Program-made: the position numbers and the translations under genes
Notes under the pieces: generated by a model
What the model saw: only the letters and a program-made list of their open reading frames with translations
Database searches by the model: none
Told to the model about the DNA's origin: nothing
Assembly (NCBI RefSeq): GCF_024181585.1
Contig: NZ_CP054258.1
Location: 2,480,001-2,544,000, forward strand
Direction of reading: 5' to 3'
From: Treponema socranskii subsp. buccale
Lineage (GTDB): Bacteria; Spirochaetota; Spirochaetia; Treponematales; Treponemataceae
Length of the DNA stretch: 64,000 bases
In this document: positions 1 through 8,470 of the stretch, piece after piece
How positions within the stretch are numbered: position 1 is the stretch's first letter
Layout of the letters: every line of letters begins with the position of its first letter

Positions 1-111
1 TTTTTTATGTTATACGCTATTTTTTAGGAATACGATTTTCGGTGCGGTTATCCTGATAATACTTCACTAAATATATATATCGCGGAGATATTGCGATTTC
101 GGAGTTTTTCC

Positions 112-280
112 GGTAAAGGCTTACCCGTATATACGTTCTGGAACGTATGCAGTGAGGACGGCAGTATTTTCCTTGATGACAAATCGTATAAAGTATTTTA
201 GAATGTCGGTGCCTACGGTAAAAACGCTCGACGAAAAAGCGGGTCTTGTCAGGCTCGAGGAAAACAGCCTGCTCGGTTAG
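112..280 (+). pseudogene. Remnant of an Rpn-family (PD-(D/E)XK) nuclease gene
   Basis: Bases 112-230 translate to [19 protein letters not shown] followed by [10 protein letters not shown]-stop-NVGAYGK. This matches the middle of the intact gene at 34542-35396, which reads [19 protein letters not shown] and then [22 protein letters not shown] stop replaces the Tyr codon, and similarity ends abruptly after NVGAYGK. The start and the catalytic region are absent or lie beyond the window edge. Bases 1-111 show nothing else recognisable. Confidence 0.8.
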
Positions 281-285
281 ATTTT

Positions 286-783
286 TCAGCGTATATCTTT
301 TTCCACGATCAACTCATAAGCGATGCGCGGAGTACCGTCGGCGACACGGATTATGCCGCATTCTTTAAATCCCGCTTTTTCGATCGCGCACCGCATCGTT
401 TTGTTGTCTGCATGCGTATCGATTCTGATGTGAGAAAGGCGCGATTTACAAAACGCGATCGCAGCGGCAAAAACGCCTTTGACCGTACCGTCGCTTGCAA
501 TGCGGTGAATCGTGCCGTACGGCGCATCGCTCATCCACGCGCCTTCGATTCGCGCATACGTCGGATCGTCGCCCGGGATAAAGGCGAACACTCCGTGTAC
601 GCCGCCGTTCGCTTCGACGACATAATTGCGTTTTTTACGGATATCATCCTTTATTAAATTTTCCGGCGGAAAGGATTTTCCCCACTGAGTCGGATTCCCG
701 TCCGCCGTCATATATTCGCGCGCACGGGCATAAATGCGCAGTATGTCGAAAAAATCTTTTTCTTCGGCCTGTCGAATCGTCAT
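286..783 (-). CDS. GNAT-family N-acetyltransferase
   Basis: The 165-residue protein resembles small GNAT acetyltransferases, which move the acetyl group of acetyl-CoA to an amine. It opens with IRQAEEKDFFDILRIYARAREYM, has a central beta-strand core (VHGVFAFIPG), and ends with the typical IDTHADNKTMRCAIEKAGFKECGI segment, where an asparagine and a C-terminal GF motif close the acetyl-CoA fold. The start ATG follows an AAAGG ribosome binding site by 7 bases. The substrate cannot be deduced. It sits 30 bases downstream of the MATE exporter and may be co-transcribed with it. Confidence 0.85.
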   Translation of the reverse strand: MTIRQAEEKDFFDILRIYARAREYMTADGNPTQWGKSFPPENLIKDDIRKKRNYVVEANGGVHGVFAFIPGDDPTYARIEGAWMSDAPYGTIHRIASDGTVKGVFAAAIAFCKSRLSHIRIDTHADNKTMRCAIEKAGFKECGIIRVADGTPRIAYELIVEKDIR

Positions 784-813
784 TTTTTTGCCTTTAATTA
801 ATAATTAATAAAT

Positions 814-2181
814 TCATCGCGTAACGTTATGCAGCCACTTACCGTTACGCACGCGGACGAAGCCTGCGCACGCTTTCAAAATCTGATCGATCTGCAAACA
901 GGCATAGATAATACACGGGTCGGCATGCAGCACAAAAGCCGCAATGCATGCGGCCGGAATTGCGACAAACCACATCCACACGCTGTCGTTGACTGCAGCG
1001 TAAACGGTATCGCCGCCCGATCGGCACATACCTACGATGAAAAACATATTAAACGCATTTACCGGGTAGACGCACATGAGGATGCGAAGCATAAGCCTCG
1101 CCTGTCGAATGATGTACGGCCCGACATTGAATAAAGCGGGAAGCGCGAATGAAAGCGGGAAAAGCAGCGACCCGATGACGACACCCATCACGGGCATAAA
1201 CCACGCGAATCTGTTCGCGTACAGCCGCGCTTCCGCCTCAGCACCTTCACCGATTTTTTTGCCGATGATAATCCCTGCACCGTTTCCGACACCGATAAAA
1301 AATACCCACGTCAGCTGCGAAATCGTTCCGGTTATATTGAATGCCGCAATCGCATCGGTACTCGCGTGCGAAAAAATCGAATTTTCCGTCGTAATGCCCA
1401 AACTCCACAGCGTTTCATTTATAATGACAGGCAGTGCGATTTTGATGAAGCGCGCAAGAAAATCGCCGTTGAACGAAAAGAGTTCGGAAAAACCGCCGCA
1501 CGCTTCATATTTTTTCCGATATGCCCAACCGACCGTAATCGCGAGCTCCACGAATCGGGAAACAAGCGTCGCGATCGCAGCACCCTTCACTCCCATCGCC
1601 GGTACGGTCAGCACAGAGCCGAATACGGAAACGGAAGCGCCGAAGATCAAAAGATAATTGAAAACGGCATTGATGAAAAATGAAACGGCGGTACTCACCG
1701 TCGGAAGGATGACATGCTCGGTTGCGCGGAAAGCCAGCTGAAATGCAAAGCTCAGCGAAAGCATGGGATAACTCAATGCGATTCGGCGCAAGTAAGCGCC
1801 GCCGAGGGCGATTACCCGTTCGTCCGAAGAATACAGCGCAATCAATTCGCGCGGGGAAAAAAGCGCAGCGGCGGTAAACACGAGCGAGAGGACGAACGAA
1901 AGCGCAAGCGTAATACCGAGCGTCCGGCGGATTCCTGCAATATCTTTTTTGCCCCAATACTGCGCGACAAAGATAGCGCCGCCGCTTGAAATACCGAAGA
2001 GTATCATATTGAGTATAAAAAAAATCTGATTGCCGAGACCGACTGCTACGATTTCGGCCGCACCGAGCCTGCCGACCATAACGGTGTCGAGCATATTGAC
2101 GAAGGTTTGGAGAAAATTCTGCAATACAATCGGAAGCGCGATCGTAAAAAGCGTACTGTAAAATCCCGGCAAAGCAGTCAT
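814..2181 (-). CDS. MATE-family multidrug/cation efflux transporter
   Basis: The 455-residue integral membrane protein has about twelve hydrophobic segments in two similar halves. MATE hallmarks are visible: LPIVLQNFLQTFVNMLDTVMVGRLG near the N-terminus and VGLGNQIFFILNMILFGISSGGAIFVAQYWG just after it. The family exports cationic drugs or metabolites in exchange for Na+ or H+. The start ATG has a GAGGTG ribosome binding site. The length is normal. The 189 bases upstream, up to the divergent M15 peptidase gene, hold no other gene. Confidence 0.92.
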   Translation of the reverse strand: MTALPGFYSTLFTIALPIVLQNFLQTFVNMLDTVMVGRLGAAEIVAVGLGNQIFFILNMILFGISSGGAIFVAQYWGKKDIAGIRRTLGITLALSFVLSLVFTAAALFSPRELIALYSSDERVIALGGAYLRRIALSYPMLSLSFAFQLAFRATEHVILPTVSTAVSFFINAVFNYLLIFGASVSVFGSVLTVPAMGVKGAAIATLVSRFVELAITVGWAYRKKYEACGGFSELFSFNGDFLARFIKIALPVIINETLWSLGITTENSIFSHASTDAIAAFNITGTISQLTWVFFIGVGNGAGIIIGKKIGEGAEAEARLYANRFAWFMPVMGVVIGSLLFPLSFALPALFNVGPYIIRQARLMLRILMCVYPVNAFNMFFIVGMCRSGGDTVYAAVNDSVWMWFVAIPAACIAAFVLHADPCIIYACLQIDQILKACAGFVRVRNGKWLHNVTR

Positions 2182-2370
2182 AATCGCACCTCACGCAATT
2201 ACGCTCGCATATAACAAAGCGCAGCGGCGGATTTCAAACAATGCAAAATCCGCATTGTTCTACAATATAACAAAACATTTATCGAAACAATACCGCCCTC
2301 GCGTAACTTACCGCCGTTATATTTCTTATGTTATTGCAGCGTATTTTATCTGTGCCTTTTTGGAGTACCG

Positions 2371-3273
2371 ATGCATACCGTAAAACGTTTTTTTAAACCG
2401 GCTGCGGCGACGCTCGCACTTTTATTTTTTACCGCTTTTCTTTTCGCCGCACCGCCCGAACCGAAAGAACTCGGCATTCTCAGGCGCACATATCCCGATA
2501 TCGCATTTGCGGCAACATACGATTCCGCGCTCGCCGATTTTAAAATCGATATCGTACAAAACCGCGGCGCGGAACGAAAAACGACGGCATTGTATTGGGC
2601 GGACGGAAAAATGCTTCCCGCGGACAAACTCGCCGAACGCGAATCATACTGGCCGCTCTTCTACCCCTACGCAAAAGAAGTACCCGACCCTGCAAAATTT
2701 ACCGAAGAGGATGTACGCCGCCTGCGCAATTTTTCTTCGGCGGAAAACCGCTCGCGGCAGGCCGGCACATCGCCCTATTTTTTCAATGCGATTTATGACT
2801 GCGCGACACGGCAATCGACCGAAACGCATATAAAACGCGTGTCGTTTCTCGGAAAATATACGAATGCACATGAACGGATTTTTACACCGCTTGCACGCGT
2901 CGAAAACAAAATCCGGGAGCGCGCAAAAACCGATGCCGCCGTGCAGCGCTTCATCGATGAATTGGCGCGCGTGGACAGCTACAACTGGAGGGAAATCGGC
3001 GACCGCGCATCGCGTTCGTTTCACAGCTACGGTATCGCCCTCGATGTACTGCCGCGGGGCTGGGGACAAAAAAATATCTACTGGGCATGGCGGCGCGATA
3101 TCGATCCCGACGGATGGATGACGCTGCCGCTCGAAAAACGCTGGATGCCGCCTGCCGGCGTAATCGAAGCGTTCGAATCGGAAGGATTTATCTGGGGCGG
3201 TAAGTGGCCGATTTGGGACAATATGCATTTCGAATATCATCCCGAATTGATCGCGAACAGCCTGAACGGATAG
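2371..3273 (+). CDS. Secreted M15-family peptidase (D,D-/L,D-carboxypeptidase-like)
   Basis: The 300-residue protein starts with a signal peptide (KRFFKPAAATLALLFFTAFLFAA). Its C-terminal half carries the zinc-ligand motifs of M15 peptidases: SFHSYGIALDV near residue 217, giving the His and Asp ligands, and DNMHFEYHPE near residue 286, giving the second His. WGGKWPIWD precedes that motif, as in the VanY/endolysin-like M15C group. It probably trims peptidoglycan stem peptides in the periplasm. The start ATG has a GGAG site 6 bases upstream. Exact cleavage specificity is not predictable. Confidence 0.88.
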   Translation: MHTVKRFFKPAAATLALLFFTAFLFAAPPEPKELGILRRTYPDIAFAATYDSALADFKIDIVQNRGAERKTTALYWADGKMLPADKLAERESYWPLFYPYAKEVPDPAKFTEEDVRRLRNFSSAENRSRQAGTSPYFFNAIYDCATRQSTETHIKRVSFLGKYTNAHERIFTPLARVENKIRERAKTDAAVQRFIDELARVDSYNWREIGDRASRSFHSYGIALDVLPRGWGQKNIYWAWRRDIDPDGWMTLPLEKRWMPPAGVIEAFESEGFIWGGKWPIWDNMHFEYHPELIANSLNG

Positions 3274-3414
3274 AGGAGGGTTTGAAGAAAAAAAACACGG
3301 ATCGGAGCACACACTTGCGGAAAATCGCCCGACACACACTATCAGGCGATATACCGTATCGCGCGGAGTCGCAATGCGCACTTGCGGAAAATCGCCTATC
3401 GCTCGTGCGCGGAT

Positions 3415-3443
3415 TTGAATTGATTTGAAAAATATGCTATAAT
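3415..3443 (+). promoter_or_regulatory. Sigma-70-type promoter of the 3538 gene
   Basis: TTGAAT, a 17-base spacer and a perfect TATAAT box. Transcription should start near 3450, leaving an untranslated leader of about 90 bases. The region 3274-3410 has two imperfect copies of a 21-base stretch around CTTGCGGAAAATCGCC (near 3315 and 3380), with no evident function. Confidence 0.75.
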
Positions 3444-3537
3444 ATACGGTAGCATAATCATGCAAATACAGGCAATAATCGTTTGAATCGTTTGCAGAGG
3501 CAACCGGTCATAAAAAATTATTGCCGGGGGGTATAAA

Positions 3538-4101
3538 ATGAAAAAATTAATTATCGCAGCAGTCCTCGCTGCGGGAATCGCAATTTCAGGATTGTCCGCA
3601 GTCGAAACGACATTGTCGCTCGGAGGAACGGCGGAACTGTCGTATTGGACGGACATCAAAGAATTCAAAAAAGAAGCTATCAGAAACAGCATCGACAACA
3701 AAGATTACAGCTTCGGTCCGGACGTAACGTTTTTCAGTTATACGTCGGGATTTACCGGTCTGTGGGGAAATGCCGCACTTATTTTTCCGAAAAATAAATT
3801 ATTCAACACGTGGGGCATACTCGATTTCAATCTCGGGCCCGCATTCCGCATCCCGCTCGGCAATATCCTTGCCATTCAGCTCGGACTCGGCGCGAATGCA
3901 AAATTCCCGATCGACTTTAAAGAGGCAATGATCGGCGTCGGTACGACCGGCAGCGTACAGATCGGACTCGGCGAATCGGCCGCGCTGGTCGGCGGAATCA
4001 ACGTTTCGTATGACTTTTACGAATTCGTCGAAAAGCAAAAGGTAACGTATTTGACGATCAGACCCTATGTCGGAATCGGTTTCAGAATCGGAGACAAATA
4101 A
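3538..4101 (+). CDS. Small predicted outer-membrane beta-barrel protein
   Basis: The 187-residue protein has a clear signal peptide (MKKLIIAAVLAAGIAISGLSA). The rest alternates polar and hydrophobic residues in strands, with glycine-rich turns, and ends in RPYVGIGFRIGDK, consistent with a small beta-barrel or a spirochaete periplasmic/outer-membrane protein. No named family is recognised. A GGGGGG stretch just upstream serves as ribosome binding site. It is a single-gene unit with its own strong promoter and a terminator, which suggests high expression. Confidence 0.7.
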   Translation: MKKLIIAAVLAAGIAISGLSAVETTLSLGGTAELSYWTDIKEFKKEAIRNSIDNKDYSFGPDVTFFSYTSGFTGLWGNAALIFPKNKLFNTWGILDFNLGPAFRIPLGNILAIQLGLGANAKFPIDFKEAMIGVGTTGSVQIGLGESAALVGGINVSYDFYEFVEKQKVTYLTIRPYVGIGFRIGDK

Positions 4102-4116
4102 CGGTTTTACGTATGC

Positions 4117-4149
4117 AAAAGCGGGCTGCACAGGCAGCCCGCTTTTTTT
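4117..4149. terminator. Bidirectional rho-independent terminator
   Basis: A perfect 9-bp stem GCGGGCTGC/GCAGCCCGC closes a 4-base loop and is flanked by AAAA on the left and a seven-T run on the right. It lies between the convergent 3538 gene and rlmB and can serve both strands. Confidence 0.9.
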
Positions 4150-4158
4150 ATGCATTCG

Positions 4159-4986
4159 TCAGCACGTAAAACGCCGGTATCGCTCATACAGCAAAATGCC
4201 CGCAGCGACGGATACGTTCAAGCTGTCGATTTTCCCGCAGGTCGGAATGGATACGACCGCATCGCACTGTTTTGCAAGAAGCGGCGAAATGCCTTTTCCT
4301 TCACTCCCCATGACGATGACCGTTCTCCGTGCAAAGTCGACGGAACCGAGCGCCTCTCCGCTGGCATCTGCGCCGTATACCCAAAAGCCCGCGTCTTTCA
4401 ATCGCTGAACCGCGCGCACCGCATTCGGCACGATGCTCACGGGAACCCACGCGGCGGCTCCCGCGCTTGAACGGGCGACCACTTCGTTGTGTGCTATGTC
4501 GTTTGCACTTCTAGCCTGCGGTAAGATAACGAGAGAAGTACCGAACTGATCGCAGCTCCGGATAATCGCGCCGACGTTGTGGGGATCGGTCACCGAATCG
4601 AGTACGAGCACCGTCGTACACAGATTTTCCGCTCCGCTGTTTTGTAAAAGTCCGCTTTGTTCCGATGAAGCGTCATAATCGGACGGCAGAGATGCGAGCC
4701 ATTCGTCAAAATCGACGATATTATGTGCATTCTCCGATTCTCCCGAAACGCAGAGCACGATGCCGCGGTGATCGCGTGCGGTTTCGGAGAGACGTGCGGT
4801 AAGCGAATCGAGTGCGGCATCGTCCGCTTGTTCGCAAGGAATGCCTTCCTGCTTTGCAAGCGCGATGATTTTTTTCGCGCGCGGCCCCGCTTTGCTCCAG
4901 AAGATGCGCATCCGGCCGCTTCCGCGCGAATCACTCCGTATGCGCTCTTCGATTGCATGAAATCCCGTAACGATTCTTTCAGCCAT
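4159..4986 (-). CDS. rlmB: TrmH-family (SpoU) 23S rRNA ribose methyltransferase
   Basis: The 275-residue protein has the N-terminal substrate-binding domain (ERIVTGFHAIEERI) and a C-terminal SPOUT methylase domain. The three SpoU motifs are present: LDSVTDPHNVGAIIRSCDQFG, VIVMGSEGKGISPLL, and SIPTCGKIDSLNVSVAAGI. RlmB methylates the 2'-OH of G2251 in 23S rRNA using AdoMet, but related SpoU enzymes modify other sites, so the target is inferred. I chose the ATG at 4986 because it matches the family N-terminus. A GTG five codons upstream (5001) is also open. It lies 93 bases after the SEC-C gene and is probably co-transcribed with it. Confidence 0.85.
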   Translation of the reverse strand: MAERIVTGFHAIEERIRSDSRGSGRMRIFWSKAGPRAKKIIALAKQEGIPCEQADDAALDSLTARLSETARDHRGIVLCVSGESENAHNIVDFDEWLASLPSDYDASSEQSGLLQNSGAENLCTTVLVLDSVTDPHNVGAIIRSCDQFGTSLVILPQARSANDIAHNEVVARSSAGAAAWVPVSIVPNAVRAVQRLKDAGFWVYGADASGEALGSVDFARRTVIVMGSEGKGISPLLAKQCDAVVSIPTCGKIDSLNVSVAAGILLYERYRRFTC

Positions 4987-5079
4987 ATCGTACCGCCGCA
5001 CCGTATTTTCCGTATCCGCGCTTCCTGCAGCCGTACGCCGTTTTGCAAAAAGTGCAAAAGGCGGACGCCGAAACTCCGC

Positions 5080-5583
5080 TTACCGTCCGCAGCATTGTTT
5101 GTATTTTTTTCCGCTGCCGCAGGGACAAGGATCGTTCCGCCCGATTTTTTTGCCTTCCCGCCGAATCGTCGTCGTTTTGAGATTGCCCGTCGTATACAGC
5201 CATTCGCCGTCCGTTTTTTCGAACGCTGCGGTTTCATGATGTTTATCGCGAAGCCCGTGACGCGTATAGTCGGCTTCGAATTCGACGATGCCTTCAGAGT
5301 CACCCGCCGCGCCTTTTTCGGTACGCAGAATTTTCAAACCGTGCCACACGGACTGATTGCTCCAATCCTCCGTCGCTTTGCGGTCTATGTCGCCGCGCCC
5401 TTCGCCTTCTTTACACGTATTTACGATAAAGTCGATTTCATGTACAACGTATGCCGTGTACCGCGCGCGCATGAGCGCTTCCGCCGTAGCGGCCTTTGTT
5501 TTACCGGTGATAACGGGTTCGCAGCAGTCGGCATATTTTTTGCCTGAACCGCACGGACACATATCAATTTTTTCGTTGGTCAT
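5080..5583 (-). CDS. YchJ-like protein with two SEC-C zinc motifs
   Basis: The 167-residue protein has SEC-C metal-binding motifs at both ends: [13 protein letters not shown] near residue 9 and [18 protein letters not shown] at the C-terminus. Between them lies the NTF2-like YchJ core ([22 protein letters not shown]). The molecular role of YchJ proteins is unclear. An upstream in-frame extension to 5721 is rejected because it would run through the promoter. The chosen ATG is preceded by a TATACT box only 6 bases away and has no ribosome binding site, so the mRNA is probably leaderless. Confidence 0.85.
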   Translation of the reverse strand: MTNEKIDMCPCGSGKKYADCCEPVITGKTKAATAEALMRARYTAYVVHEIDFIVNTCKEGEGRGDIDRKATEDWSNQSVWHGLKILRTEKGAAGDSEGIVEFEADYTRHGLRDKHHETAAFEKTDGEWLYTTGNLKTTTIRREGKKIGRNDPCPCGSGKKYKQCCGR

Positions 5584-5589
5584 AGCACG

Positions 5590-5618
5590 AGTATAGCATG
5601 AACATTCGGTCGGAGCAA
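5590..5618 (-). promoter_or_regulatory. Promoter of the SEC-C gene, leaderless type
   Basis: On the minus strand, TTGCTC, a 17-base spacer and TATACT lie 6 bases before the ATG at 5583. The transcript should begin at or next to the start codon. Confidence 0.7.
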
Positions 5619-5704
5619 TAATCGCGGATCGGCCGCCGAACGAAACGCCGTTACGGATCGCCGAATTTTTCAATCTTAACACGCTATGAAATCGTAAAAC
5701 CTTA

Positions 5705-5733
5705 TTGCGCGCGCCGCCCAATCGCTATATACT
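5705..5733 (+). promoter_or_regulatory. Promoter of the iron alcohol dehydrogenase gene
   Basis: TTGCGC, a 17-base spacer and TATACT. The predicted leader is about 40 bases and carries the GGGAGG ribosome binding site before the ATG at 5782. Confidence 0.6.
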
Positions 5734-5781
5734 GGAAGCATTGAAATCGCAGTGTCTTACTTTGAGTGTATGGGAGGTTGT

Positions 5782-6966
5782 ATGTTCAATTTTACATATT
5801 TTACGCCGACGAAAGTCGTTTTCGGAAAAGAAACGGAAACGCAAATCGGTTCGCTCGTCGCCGAACAAAAGTGCAAAAAAGTCCTCATTCATTACGGAAG
5901 CGGAAGCGTACAAAAGTCGGGACTCCTCGACCGCGTAAAAAAATCGCTCGACGAAGCAAAGATTTCGTATATCGAACTCGGCGGCGTCGTGCCGAACCCT
6001 CGTCTTTCGCTCGTATATCAAGGTATCGATCTCGTTAAAAAAGAAAACGTCGATTTTATCCTTGCAGTCGGAGGCGGCAGCGTTATCGATTCGGCGAAAG
6101 CGATCGGCTACGGCGCCGCAAACGAAGGCGATGTGTGGGATTTCTATGAACATACGCGGCTGCCGGAAGCGTGTATGCCGATCGGCGTCATAGTGACGAT
6201 AGCCGCCGCCGGCAGTGAAATGAGCAACAGCTCGGTTATCACAAAAGAAGAAGGGCAGATAAAGCGCGGCTGCAATACGGATTTTTGCCGGCCGAAATTT
6301 GCGGTGATGAATCCCGAATTGACGATGACGCTCCCCGATTATCAAACGGCGTGCGGCTGTACCGATATCCTCATGCATACGATGGAACGCTATTTTACGA
6401 ACGGCGGCAACATGGAAATCACCGACGGCATCGCCGAAGCGCTCATGCGCACCGTTATGGTAAATGCGCAGATCCTGTGCGAAGAACCGAAGAACTACGA
6501 TGCGCGCGCGGAAATCATGTGGGCGGGAAGCCTTTCGCACAACGGACTCACGGGCTGCGGAAACGACCGCGGCGGCGATTGGTCGTCGCACGCGCTCGAA
6601 CACGAATTGAGCGGTATGTTCGACGTTGCACACGGCGCAGGACTCGCGGCTATTTGGGGAAGCTGGGCGCGCTACGTATATAAAGATTGTCTTCCGCGCT
6701 TCCATAAGTTCGCCGTCAATGTCATGGGGATTGCCGACGGTACGCCGGAAGAGATCGCAATGCGCGGCATCCAAGCGATGGAAAAATTTTTCCGCAAAAT
6801 CAAAATGCCGACAAGTCTCAAAGAACTCGGCATCAGTCTTTCCGAAGAACAGATGAAAACGCTCGCGCACAAATGCAGTCTCGCAACGGGAGGAAAGCGC
6901 GGTTCGGCAAAAGTGTTATACGAAGCCGATATGTTCGAAATTTATAAAATGGCGAACGACCGGTAA
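5782..6966 (+). CDS. Iron-containing alcohol dehydrogenase (butanol-dehydrogenase type)
   Basis: The 394-residue protein starts FNFTYFTPTKVVFGKETETQIG, as in NAD(P)H-dependent BdhA/YqhD-like type III alcohol dehydrogenases. The nucleotide-binding GGGSVIDSAKAIG motif is near residue 95. Metal ligands are visible as Asp and His in CTDILMHTMERYF and two His in SHALEHELSGMFDVAHGAGLA. It reduces aldehydes to alcohols, probably as a fermentative electron sink. The ATG at 5782 has GGGAGG 7 bases upstream; earlier in-frame starts at 5752 and 5770 lack a site. Confidence 0.92.
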   Translation: MFNFTYFTPTKVVFGKETETQIGSLVAEQKCKKVLIHYGSGSVQKSGLLDRVKKSLDEAKISYIELGGVVPNPRLSLVYQGIDLVKKENVDFILAVGGGSVIDSAKAIGYGAANEGDVWDFYEHTRLPEACMPIGVIVTIAAAGSEMSNSSVITKEEGQIKRGCNTDFCRPKFAVMNPELTMTLPDYQTACGCTDILMHTMERYFTNGGNMEITDGIAEALMRTVMVNAQILCEEPKNYDARAEIMWAGSLSHNGLTGCGNDRGGDWSSHALEHELSGMFDVAHGAGLAAIWGSWARYVYKDCLPRFHKFAVNVMGIADGTPEEIAMRGIQAMEKFFRKIKMPTSLKELGISLSEEQMKTLAHKCSLATGGKRGSAKVLYEADMFEIYKMANDR

Positions 6967-7093
6967 ATCGATCCTTAAAAGGACCGTACGGAAAATATTT
7001 CACATTCCGAATATAACCGGATAACAAAAAAAACGGGGCCGGCACAAAGGCCGGTTACTTTTTCGACAGCCCGTCAAAATTAAAATCAAAGAA

Positions 7094-7123
7094 GCTGTCC
7101 AAAAGCTTCAGTTTTTGGACAGC
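7094..7123. repeat. Perfect 11-bp inverted repeat (hairpin)
   Basis: GCTGTCCAAAA and TTTTGGACAGC are exact reverse complements around an 8-base loop. It lies downstream of the dehydrogenase and of the first gene of the cassette region. It could be a terminator or the central hairpin of a decayed attC site: the flanks begin GTCAAAA, as at the 8400 site. A weaker GCCGG/CCGGT hairpin at about 7038-7053, followed by ACTTTTTC, may terminate the dehydrogenase transcript. Confidence 0.6.
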
Positions 7124-7162
7124 GCTGTGCGCCGGACGGCAGGCGGATATTCCGTAATTATT

Positions 7163-7780
7163 TTATTTTCCGATATCTTCTTTTAGATATTTCGAAACAT
7201 CCACAGCATCCGGATTTGCATCATCGTACTGTATAACCAATTCCATGTAATAAATCGGCTGTATCCATTTTAAAGTAACTGTTGTTCCTTCATATAAAGT
7301 TTCTTGTGCACTGCTGCCAAATGAAAAATCTGCATTATTAGTATCGAATGAAACATAAACATCCGGAAACTTAATAGAGACACGTACTTCCCTTCCAAGG
7401 GCATTAGAAAACAGTTCTTCCATTTCTGAACAATATGTATTTACATCTGTACTATTTTTCTTTTTACATGCAAGAGAAATAATTACTTTAGACTGATTTG
7501 TATCTTTTTTATATCTGTAGTTTTCTTTTACAACTTTATAAATATTAAAAGTATATTTTTCTTTTGAATATTTTTTTGCTTTGATTTTTTTCTTAAAATC
7601 CAAAGACGCTTTTTCATAATCTGTTATATTCAAATCAAATCTAAAATCATATTCTATGATTTTAGCCGCATCTTTAGTTGGAAAATAATAAACTTCCATC
7701 TTTTTGGGAAAAGGATTTTTCTGACTATAAAATACATCTCCGATACAAAATATAAAAACTGCAAATAAAAATTTTTTCAT
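7163..7780 (-). CDS. Secreted protein of unknown function
   Basis: The 205-residue protein begins with a signal peptide (MKKFLFAVFIFCIGDVFYS) and is rich in Lys, Tyr and Asp. I do not recognise a family. The ATG at 7780 has GGAGG 8 bases upstream; a longer reading frame to 7810 would put ten residues before the signal peptide. Its AT-rich composition differs from the housekeeping genes to the left, and it is the last gene in the direction of the cassette array. Confidence 0.6.
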   Translation of the reverse strand: MKKFLFAVFIFCIGDVFYSQKNPFPKKMEVYYFPTKDAAKIIEYDFRFDLNITDYEKASLDFKKKIKAKKYSKEKYTFNIYKVVKENYRYKKDTNQSKVIISLACKKKNSTDVNTYCSEMEELFSNALGREVRVSIKFPDVYVSFDTNNADFSFGSSAQETLYEGTTVTLKWIQPIYYMELVIQYDDANPDAVDVSKYLKEDIGK

Positions 7781-7878
7781 CTTTAAACCTCCGGATTTTA
7801 TCTCGCTCAATTCTTGTTAATTTAAATAAGTAACTAAAATCGTGTACTTACTATTCCTCTCCTGCCGGGGAGCTGTCC

Positions 7879-7942
7879 GACCAACAACCGGTTGTACCGC
7901 AGGCGGCTTGACCGCGTGTCGGCTTTGGAACCGATGTCAGAT
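7879..7942 (-). repeat. attC-like recombination site A
   Basis: On the minus strand the site runs from ATCTGAC to GTTGGTC, each one mismatch from the attC box consensus. The central stem is CCG-A-CACGCGG paired with CCGCCTG-CGG, with one mismatch and the same unpaired A as in sites B, C and E. It lies just 3' of the BrnA-like gene. Confidence 0.6.
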
Positions 7943-7961
7943 GATTGTTCTATCCCGCAAT

Positions 7962-8210
7962 TCAATTTACAGCATAATGCTTTGCATATTGCGAAAGTAC
8001 TTCATTCATCATAGTCTGGTATTTTGTATGATTTTTCTTAGCTTCCGTTCTGAAAAAATTAATACAATCGGAATCAATTGAAATTGTTATTTTTTCTTTT
8101 GTTGATTTTTTTACAAGCTCTGCCGGAGGAGGAAGGAAATCCGCCACTAATACGGCGGAATCCAATGCTTCCATTACTGATTTTTCGGGATTACTGTAAA
8201 TGCTCTTCAT
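7962..8210 (-). CDS. BrnA-like antitoxin
   Basis: The 82-residue protein has the BrnA ribbon-helix-helix core KITISIDSDCINFFRTEAKKNH followed by YQTMMNEVLSQYA. BrnA neutralises the BrnT ribonuclease and represses its own operon. The usual partner gene directly upstream is only a remnant (8191-8292), so this antitoxin appears orphaned. AAGGA lies 10 bases before the ATG. An attC-like site follows the stop. Confidence 0.75.
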   Translation of the reverse strand: MKSIYSNPEKSVMEALDSAVLVADFLPPPAELVKKSTKEKITISIDSDCINFFRTEAKKNHTKYQTMMNEVLSQYAKHYAVN

Positions 8211-8292
8211 AGAGTTTCTTTCCTTGACGCCAATATCCTGCGCCGAAAATTCTAATATTCTGACCGCGTATTGTAAAACGCACCGTCAAAGG
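8191..8292 (-). pseudogene. Truncated BrnT-type toxin (C-terminal third only)
   Basis: In the frame ending at 8191, after a TGA at 8293-8295, the translation reads PLTVRFTIRGQNIRIFG and then AGYWRQGKKLYEEHLQ. This matches the BrnT C-terminus (RIRIISAR..TRRER..YE pattern), and its last codons overlap the brnA start, as in normal brnT-brnA operons. The N-terminal two thirds with the catalytic residues is missing. The canonical Ser-Ala-Arg is changed to Gly-Ala-Gly. Confidence 0.7.
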
Positions 8293-8399
8293 TCATACAC
8301 ATATATATTATACATACTATTTTATGTATATGCCAACAAACTGTTTTACAAAAAACATTGTAAATTCCATTTTTCTCCAAGTACGCCGGCGGCACGTCC

Positions 8400-8465
8400 G
8401 TCAAACAATATTTTAAACCGCAAACCGGCTTGAGCGGTTTGTCGGCTTTGAAAACGGTGTTATGT
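8400..8465 (-). repeat. attC-like recombination site B
   Basis: On the minus strand the site runs from ACATAAC to GTTTGAC. The central hairpin pairs CCG-A-CAAACCG with CGGTTTG-CGG, leaving a single unpaired A, as in folded bottom-strand attC sites. The site begins 6 bases after the stop of the lipoprotein gene. Confidence 0.7.
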
Positions 8466-8470
8466 GTTTA

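Noticed and set aside
3300-3410. Imperfect repeats around CTTGCGGAAAATCGCC as a mobile or regulatory element
   Set aside because: Only two short copies, no symmetry or defined ends; too weak to name.
5725-6870. Long minus-strand ORF opposite the alcohol dehydrogenase
   Set aside because: An Arg/His-rich shadow of a clearly real gene, typical of this GC range.
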